64,000 nt of DNA from CAVQBJ01 sp963710725 (GTDB lineage Bacteria; Actinomycetota; Thermoleophilia; Solirubrobacterales; Solirubrobacteraceae). Of the stretch, positions 58,802-64,000 are shown piece by piece; the first letter of the stretch is position 1; every line of letters starts with the position of its first letter. Below the pieces are notes generated by a model that worked only from the letters and a program-made list of their open reading frames with translations, was not told the DNA's origin and did not search any database. The stretch spans positions 620,001 through 684,000 of the forward strand of contig CAVQBJ010000001.1 in assembly GCA_963710725.1 (NCBI GenBank), in the 5' to 3' direction. The position numbers and the translations under genes were made by a program.

Positions 58802-59400
58802 CAGCCGCGCGGCCGCGCGCGGGCCGGGCCGTGTCCGGCGGTCGCGCCCGGCGACCGCGCGACCGTGTCCGGCGGCCGCGCGACCGTGTCCGGGCGGCCG
58901 CGCCCGGCGGCCGCGCGAACGGCCCGGCGGCCGCCCGGCGGCCGCGCGAACGTGCCAGGCCAGCCGCGCCGCCGCGCGCGGACCGGACCGTGCCCGGCGA
59001 CCGCGCGACCGCGCGACCGCGCGACCGCGCGACCGCGCGACCGTGCCCGGCGACCGCGCGACCGCGCGACCGTGCCCGGCGACCGCGCGACCGCGCGACC
59101 GCGCGACCGTGCCCGGCGACCGCGCGACCGTGCCCGGCGACCGCGCGACCGCGCGACCGCGCGACCGCGCGACCGTGCCCGGCGACCGCGCGACCGCGCG
59201 ACCGTGCCCGGCGACCGCGCGACCGCGCGACCGTGCCCGGCGACCGCGCGACCGTGCCCGGCGACCGCGCGACCGCGCGACCGTGCCCGGCGACCGCGCG
59301 ACCGCGCGACCGTGCCCGGCGACCGCGCGACCGCGCGACCGTGCCCGGCGACCGCGCGACCGCGCGACCGTGCCCGACGGCCGCGCGACCGCCCGCGGCG
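58802..59400. repeat. GC-rich minisatellite between ligA and dacB
   Basis: A 600-base tract. The first 190 bases are diverged (CGGCGGCCGCGCGACCG-type). From about 58988 it is regular: the core GTGCCCGGCGACC is followed by one to five copies of the 8-mer GCGCGACC, giving units of 13+8n bases, about a dozen in all. All three frames on each strand are nearly open because stop codons are absent, but the translated Arg/Ala/Thr strings have no coding character. With the A-B-A element it fills the 908-base gap between convergent ligA and dacB. Confidence 0.8.
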
Positions 59401-59424
59401 AGCGCGCGGCCCCGCCCGGCGCGC

Positions 59425-60930
59425 TCAGCCCGACGTGCCGCCGGTCGTGTTCGATGCGCCGCTCCCGGTGGGAACCACGACGGTACCGGGGGGCGCCACC
59501 ACCGTGCCGCCGGCCGAGCCGCCCGTGGCACCCGGACCGCGAGCACCGGTCGGCCCCGTCGGCCCCGTCGGCCCGGTCGCCCCCGTCGGCCCGGTCGGGC
59601 CGCCGAGCAGCGCCGGGGGCGGCGCGGGGACGCCGGCCGGCGTGCCGTCGTCATAGCGCGCGAGGGCGATCGTCATGACGTCCTGGAGCACGTGCGCGGT
59701 GGTCACGTCGATGCCGTCCATGAGGAAGGCGAACGCGAGCGTGTGGCCGCCCTCGGCGGTGCACCAGCCCGCCAGGTTGGAGACGAAGTCGAGCGTGCCG
59801 GTCTTGGCGTTGCAGCGCCCGACGGCCGCCGAGCCGCGCATGCGCAGGCTGAGCGTGCCCGTCTGTCCCGGGCGCGCGAGCGCGCCGCGCAGGACCCCGT
59901 AGAGGGGGCTGGCGACGTAATCGGTCAGCAGGGTCGCCACCTGATCGGGCGTCGTGGCGTCCGCGCGCGAGAGGCCCGAGCCGTCGACGACCGAGATGTG
60001 GATGCCGAGCGCGGCGATCGTCGCGCGGACGACCGCGGCCCCGGCGGCGGTGGAGCCGGCGCCCCCGAAGGACGCGCCGATGTCCTTCACGAGCGTCTCG
60101 GCGAAGTAGTTGTCCGACGGTGGGAGCATGAGGCGCAGCAGCGTGCTGAGCGGCGGCGAGGCGACGGCGGCCAGCCGCGTGGCCGCGGGGGGCGCGATGC
60201 CGGTACCGGTTCCGCCGGTGACGACGATCCCGATCGCCCGCAGCGCCGCGGCGAACTGCTGGGCCGCGTAGGCCGCGGGGGCGTGCAGGCCGGTCGCCGT
60301 CCCGGTCTCGCCGCGATTGAAGGCGAGTGCGCTGAGGACGCCCTCGACCTCGGGGTCGGTTGCGTAGCCGGTCGTCGGGCCGCCCCGGAGCGCGTCGAAG
60401 AGCGATTCGTCGCCGAGCAGCGGGCCCTCGACGCGGCGCACGCCGGCGCTGCGCAGCGCGAGTGCGAGCTGCGACACCGAGGCGCCGTCCCCGGCGCCGT
60501 AGGTGCTGTCGATGAACGCGGTCGTGCCGAACGTGGGGTCGCCGCCGCCGTGCAGGTACAGGGTTCCGTGCCACACGCCGGCCGCGTCGAGCGTTCCGAC
60601 CCCGAGCACGGTCGTCTGCAGCTGCGCCGACGGGCCGAAGTGGATGAGCGCCGTCGTCGACGTGTACAGCTTCTCGACCGATGCCGGCGGGTGCGGCGTG
60701 TCTCCGCGCGATTCGTAGAGCAGGCGCCGAGCGCTCGTGTCGTACACGTAGGCGCCCGAATCCGCGCCGGCGAGCGCCATCTCGCGGGTGAGTACGCTGC
60801 GCAGCGCCGACAGGCTCTCAGGCGCCGCGTTCGCGCCGGCGGGGGCGAGCCAGAGCAGTGCCCACGCGAGTGAGAGGGCGATGGCGGCGGTCTTTACGAC
60901 CGCTGGTCGACCGTACAATGGGGAGAGCAT
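59425..60930 (-). CDS. dacB: D-alanyl-D-alanine carboxypeptidase/endopeptidase (PBP4, S13 family)
   Basis: A 501-residue exported class C penicillin-binding protein. A signal peptide (VKTAAIALSLAWALLWLAPA) precedes the S13 domain with S84-x2-K87 (PASVEKLYT), S-D-N in PPSDNYFAETL and K-T-G in NAKTGTLDFV. It trims or cleaves peptidoglycan cross-links in the periplasm-like space. A Gly-x-Y collagen-like stretch of GPT triplets (about 444-466) lies in a low-complexity C-terminal tail. ATG 60930 was chosen because it precedes the signal peptide; it overlaps the divergent patatin-like start by two bases. No Shine-Dalgarno is obvious. Confidence 0.9.
   Translation of the reverse strand: MLSPLYGRPAVVKTAAIALSLAWALLWLAPAGANAAPESLSALRSVLTREMALAGADSGAYVYDTSARRLLYESRGDTPHPPASVEKLYTSTTALIHFGPSAQLQTTVLGVGTLDAAGVWHGTLYLHGGGDPTFGTTAFIDSTYGAGDGASVSQLALALRSAGVRRVEGPLLGDESLFDALRGGPTTGYATDPEVEGVLSALAFNRGETGTATGLHAPAAYAAQQFAAALRAIGIVVTGGTGTGIAPPAATRLAAVASPPLSTLLRLMLPPSDNYFAETLVKDIGASFGGAGSTAAGAAVVRATIAALGIHISVVDGSGLSRADATTPDQVATLLTDYVASPLYGVLRGALARPGQTGTLSLRMRGSAAVGRCNAKTGTLDFVSNLAGWCTAEGGHTLAFAFLMDGIDVTTAHVLQDVMTIALARYDDGTPAGVPAPPPALLGGPTGPTGATGPTGPTGPTGARGPGATGGSAGGTVVAPPGTVVVPTGSGASNTTGGTSG
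60914..60919 (+). promoter_or_regulatory. -10 box TACAAT for the patatin-like gene
   Basis: TACAAT ends nine bases before ATG 60929; TTTACG (60893-60898) is a weak -35 with a short 15-base spacer. Promoter lies inside the 5' end of the divergent dacB gene. Confidence 0.45.
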
Positions 60931-62215
60931 GGGCAAAGTCGTGAAGCTCGAGCCGGGCGCCAAGGATAGGCAAGTAACACGCACACGTCGGAGAAATACC
61001 GGCGCGGGCGCGCGCAGCAGAAGCCACAAGACCGCCCTCGTGCTCGGCGGCGGCGGCTTCACCGGGGGCGTGTACGAGATCGGGGCGCTGCGAGCACTCG
61101 ATCTCCTGTCGGTCAACCGCACGGTCAACCAGTTCGACATCTACGTCGGCACCTCGGCCGGGGCGTTCATCGCTTCGCTCTGTGCGAACGGCGTCACGCC
61201 CGAGGAGATGATGCGCGTCGTGACCCGCAAGGGCCCGCTGCCGTTCCGCGACATCGATCTCGGTGACCTGCTGCGGCCGAACCTCATCGAGGCGACGCGC
61301 AAGGGCGTCATGGTCCCCTTCAGGGCGGCGTCGCTCATCCGCCAGCTCGTGCGCCAGCGGGCCGAGGTCTCGGTGATGGATCTCGCGCTCGGGCTCGCCG
61401 AGGCGCTGCCGAGCGGGCTCTACACCGGCGCGGGGATCGAGACCTACGTCCGCAGGGTGTTGAGCGACCCCGATCGCAGCGACGACTTCCGCATGCTCGA
61501 GAACGAGCTCTACCTGGCCGCGACCGACCTCGACACCTGCGAGCGGATCGTGCTCGGCGGCGACGGCTGGGACGACGTGCCGATCTCGACGGCGGTGCGG
61601 GCCTCGACCGCGCTGCCGATGGTCTATGCCCCCGTCATGGTCAAGGAGCGCGAGCTCGTCGACGGCGGGATCGTCTCCACGACGAACCTCGACATCGCCG
61701 TCGAGGCCGGTGCGCGGCTCGTGCTCGTCGTCAATCCGATCGTTCCCTACGTCAACGATTTCAGCCACGAGGTCATGACATGGCGCGGGCCGCGCCCGCG
61801 GCGCGTGTCGGACATGGGGTTCGCGCAGATCGGTTATCAGTCGTTCAAGCTGCTCGCCTACCAGCGTCTGCACGAGATGGCGCGCCGCTGGGAGGAGCGC
61901 TACCCGGGCGTCGACATCGTGCTCGTCGAGCCGGCGCCGGACGACCGGCTCATGTTCGAGACCTCGATGATGAACTTCGCCTCGCGCGTCGAGATTGCAC
62001 GCCACGGCTTCCAGTCGGTGACCTTCCAGCTCGCCGGCGACTACGACAACTTCAAGCAGGTCTTCGACCGTCACGGCATCACGATCTCGCCGACGCGCGT
62101 GCGCAAGGTGGTCAAGCACTTCGCCAACGAGCGCGAGCGCTCCGGGGGCTGGCGGAAGATCCTCGAGCAGACGACCGGCGCGCTGCTGCGTCAGTCGGGC
62201 GGCGCCGCGGACTGA
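60929..62215 (+). CDS. Patatin-like phospholipase/acylhydrolase
   Basis: A 428-residue cytoplasmic patatin-family protein. VLGGGGFTGGVYEIGALRAL (38-57) is the Gly-rich oxyanion loop, Ser76 in GTSAGAF the nucleophile and Asp245 in VDGGIVS the second member of the catalytic dyad. A basic N-terminus (about 12-33, Arg-rich) and a helical C-terminal region of about 150 residues flank the domain. It may hydrolyse membrane lipids or lipid droplets' acyl esters; the substrate is unknown. ATG 60929 follows GGGGAGA and a TACAAT box, and overlaps the divergent dacB start. Confidence 0.88.
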   Translation: MGKVVKLEPGAKDRQVTRTRRRNTGAGARSRSHKTALVLGGGGFTGGVYEIGALRALDLLSVNRTVNQFDIYVGTSAGAFIASLCANGVTPEEMMRVVTRKGPLPFRDIDLGDLLRPNLIEATRKGVMVPFRAASLIRQLVRQRAEVSVMDLALGLAEALPSGLYTGAGIETYVRRVLSDPDRSDDFRMLENELYLAATDLDTCERIVLGGDGWDDVPISTAVRASTALPMVYAPVMVKERELVDGGIVSTTNLDIAVEAGARLVLVVNPIVPYVNDFSHEVMTWRGPRPRRVSDMGFAQIGYQSFKLLAYQRLHEMARRWEERYPGVDIVLVEPAPDDRLMFETSMMNFASRVEIARHGFQSVTFQLAGDYDNFKQVFDRHGITISPTRVRKVVKHFANERERSGGWRKILEQTTGALLRQSGGAAD

Positions 62216-62218
62216 CGC

Positions 62219-63346
62219 TCAGGCGGCCGCATCGCCCGCGGCCGCCGGCAGTGTCGGACGCAGCGCGGCGAGCAGTCGCTCCGAGGCCGCCCGGTCGCGC
62301 ACGGTCACGCGCATCCGTCCCGGCTCGCCGAGCGACGCCCCCGGGGCGACGATCACGCCCGCGCGGGCGAGCGCCGTCGCCGCCTCCGTGCCGTCGAGCG
62401 ACGGATGCGCGAGCCACAGGAAGTTCGTCGCGCTTCCGGGGACATCGAGACCGAGGTCGCGCAGCTCGCCGGCGAGTCGGTTGCGCTCGGCCGCGAGCTC
62501 GGCGGCACGCACGCGAACGAGCTCGCCCGCGCTGCGCAGCGATTCGAGCGCACCGGCCTGAGCGAGCTCGTCGAGGCCGAGGTCGGGCTCGAGCGCGGCG
62601 AGCAGCTCGTCGGATCCCGGGCCCGCGAGCGCGTAACCGCAGCGCAGCCCGGCCAGCCCCCACGCCTTGGAGAAGCTGCGAAAGACGATCAGGCGCTGCT
62701 CGGTGGCGAGCAGCTTCGCGCTGGCGCCCTGGGCCCTCGGCGGAGCAAACTCGATGAGCGCCTCGTCGAGCAGCACCGCGACGTGCTCGGGGAGCGCACC
62801 GAGCAGCTCACGCAGCTCGGCCGCGCTCATGAGGTGCCCTGTGGGGTCGTTCGGGTTCGCGATCGCGACCGCCCGCGTGCGGTCGTTGATCGCGGCCAGG
62901 ATCGCGGCGGCGCCGTGCCCGGCCACCGGAACGGCTCGCGCACCCGTGCGGCGAGCCATCAGCGGGAGGAGGGAGTACCCAGGCCACGGGATGACGAGCT
63001 CCTGACCGGGACGCACGAGCGTGCGGATGGCGGCGTTCAGCAGGGACGCCGCGCCGGGGCCGATCGCGATCTGGCCCGGCTCGCACCCGTGGCGATGCGC
63101 AAGCTCGCTGCGAAGCTCGGGTGCGCGCTCCTGCGGGTAGCGGTGCAGCCCGCGTCGCGCGGCATAGGTGACGGCGTTGACGACCGCGTGCGGCGGCAGG
63201 GCCGGCCACGTGGTGATCGACAGATCGAGCGGCGGCAGACGCTCGAGCGCCTGGCGGCGGCGGGCGCGGGCCTCGGCGCGCTTGCGCGCGTTGACCTCCT
63301 CCTCGGGAAGGCCCTCGAACTGCCGGTAGTGGTCGAGCAGTCCCAT
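62219..63346 (-). CDS. Class I/II PLP-dependent aminotransferase (HisC/CobD-like)
   Basis: A 375-residue fold-type I PLP enzyme. NPNDPTG (164-170), Asp194 in VLLDEALIEF, Lys227 in SFSKAWGLAGLR and Arg235 form the cofactor site. The small size and RYPQERAPELRSELA start resemble histidinol-phosphate aminotransferase or threonine-phosphate decarboxylase; no his or cob gene is nearby, so neither is assigned. A 35-residue charged N-terminal helix is added. It converges on the patatin-like gene (three bases between stops) and follows a membrane protein gene by 22 bases, likely in one unit. Confidence 0.85.
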   Translation of the reverse strand: MGLLDHYRQFEGLPEEEVNARKRAEARARRRQALERLPPLDLSITTWPALPPHAVVNAVTYAARRGLHRYPQERAPELRSELAHRHGCEPGQIAIGPGAASLLNAAIRTLVRPGQELVIPWPGYSLLPLMARRTGARAVPVAGHGAAAILAAINDRTRAVAIANPNDPTGHLMSAAELRELLGALPEHVAVLLDEALIEFAPPRAQGASAKLLATEQRLIVFRSFSKAWGLAGLRCGYALAGPGSDELLAALEPDLGLDELAQAGALESLRSAGELVRVRAAELAAERNRLAGELRDLGLDVPGSATNFLWLAHPSLDGTEAATALARAGVIVAPGASLGEPGRMRVTVRDRAASERLLAALRPTLPAAAGDAAA

Positions 63347-63368
63347 CCTGCCGCGCCCGTCCCGCTGC

Positions 63369-63845
63369 TCAGGAGCCCGACGGGGGCACGCTCGGGGCGG
63401 GGCCGTGGATGATGAGGAACCACAGGCCGAACGCGACGGCGCCGATGATCGCGGTCGTGGCGAAGATGGGCCCGATCATGCCGGTGCGCTGGTCGTGCCC
63501 CGCGGCGCGCCGCACGAGGATCCAGGCGTGATCGAGGCGCTTCTCGAGCATCAGCGCGCCGAGCAGCGTGGACACCAGGCCCGTGAACGCCACCAGCAGC
63601 GCCGCGCCGAGACTCGAGGTGCGGTATTGGACCTGGGCCGCGATCCACAGCCAGCCCGCGGGGATCGGCCCCCAGAACAGCAGGTTGATGAACGTCATGA
63701 GTGCAAGCAGCACGAAGGCGAGCAGCGCGTCGAGGCGCTGGCGGCGCGGCGACCCCTGCGTGGGCAGCGCCGGATAGTGGACCGGGGCGGTGCCGGGACG
63801 GCGCCGGAGGAACAGGCCTCCGGTATCGGTGGGATCGGTGCGCAT
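63369..63845 (-). CDS. Small membrane protein of unknown function
   Basis: A 158-residue protein with three hydrophobic helices: about residues 38-60 (LDALLAFVLLALMTFINLLF), 76-98 (SSLGAALLVAFTGLVSTLLG) and 125-147 (IFATTAIIGAVAFGLWFLII). The N-terminus is Arg/Pro/Thr-rich and cytoplasmic by charge; the loop with EKRLDHAWILVRR is basic. No motif recognised. It lies between the end of an acyl-CoA synthetase-like gene and the aminotransferase gene on the same strand. Confidence 0.65.
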   Translation of the reverse strand: MRTDPTDTGGLFLRRRPGTAPVHYPALPTQGSPRRQRLDALLAFVLLALMTFINLLFWGPIPAGWLWIAAQVQYRTSSLGAALLVAFTGLVSTLLGALMLEKRLDHAWILVRRAAGHDQRTGMIGPIFATTAIIGAVAFGLWFLIIHGPAPSVPPSGS

Positions 63846-63925
63846 GTCGGCCAGTGCAGACGGGGTGTTGTCCGCTACACGCTAGCGTCCGCGAGCGAGC
63901 GGGCCGATCCGCTCACCCGGTCCGG

Positions 63926-64000
63926 CTACGCTCCGCTGTCGTAGAGCGCGTCGAACAGGTCGACGTACTTCTCGTTCACGACGTTGCGCTTCACCTTCAG
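63926..64000 (-). CDS. C-terminal end of an AMP-forming acyl-CoA synthetase-like protein (truncated by window edge)
   Basis: The last 24 residues and stop of a gene entering from beyond the window: LKVKRNVVNEKYVDLFDALY then DSGA. The L-K-V-K-R-N-V-V-x-E-K-Y pattern is typical of the C-terminal domain of long-chain fatty acid-CoA ligases, where the Lys contacts the adenylate. Too little is visible to name a substrate. Confidence 0.55.
   Translation of the reverse strand: MKVKRNVVNEKYVDLFDALYDSGA

Noticed and set aside
58988..59380. CRISPR-like array
   Set aside because: Units of 13+8n bases have no unique spacers, and no cas genes are nearby. It is a minisatellite.
58726..60873. A plus-strand open frame of 715 codons across the minisatellite and dacB
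   Set aside because: Its first part is translated repeat DNA (Arg/Ala/Thr strings) and the rest is antisense to the well-supported dacB gene.

Overview
This 64 kb window is a very GC-rich (about 70%) actinobacterial chromosome segment. It carries nearly the whole transcription/translation super-region: rpmG-secE-nusG, rplKA, rplJL, rpoBC, rpsL-rpsG-fusA-tuf, and the full S10-spc-alpha series through rplQ and truA. The gene order, a single RpoD-type sigma factor, FolE2/MptA-type GTP cyclohydrolase, GTG/TTG starts, TANNNT -10 boxes and leaderless genes point to Actinobacteria. A deep lineage such as Thermoleophilia/Solirubrobacterales is my best inference, not proven here.

Layout. 1-12.3 kb: a truncated secretory lipase, a membrane protein, a MarR regulator divergent from a three-gene DrrAB-type ABC exporter, tRNA-Thr, a Usp-like protein, a GNAT acetyltransferase, tRNA-Tyr, the principal sigma factor, folE2, pgsA, clpP, a GST/FAH pair and a cyclic-nucleotide-binding protein. 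12.3-24.7 kb: rpmG, secE, nusG, rplK, rplA, rplJ, rplL, rpoB, rpoC, with an L10-type leader and a 700-base rplL-rpoB gap holding a repeat element. 24.7-30.7 kb: an island between rpoC and rpsL with covarying tandem hairpins, a 1359-residue secreted repeat protein, a HAD-like protein and a DMT/NIPA-like membrane protein. 30.7-53.7 kb: the ribosomal protein operons with secY, adk, map and rpoA; infA is missing from its usual place between map and rpmJ. 53.7-64 kb: an alpha/beta hydrolase, an M23-like envelope protein behind a c-di-AMP riboswitch, surE-ligA, a 900-base repeat-only gap, dacB, a patatin-like protein, an aminotransferase, a small membrane protein and the end of an acyl-CoA synthetase-like gene.

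The most unusual theme is low-complexity extensions on core machinery: SecE (N-terminal), L10 (C-terminal, with an apparent frameshift), RpoB (C-terminal), L22 (173-residue N-terminal), S3 (93-residue Gly/Arg C-terminal), S17 (118-residue N-terminal), L5 (about 250-residue C-terminal tail built of 21-residue Glu/Ala/Val repeats) and S5 (C-terminal). Other signals worth attention are a composite A-B-A intergenic repeat present twice 42 kb apart, a 13+8n bp minisatellite between ligA and dacB, compensatory changes in hairpins after rpoC, and a recurring -10 box only 7-10 bases before the start codon of at least eight genes.
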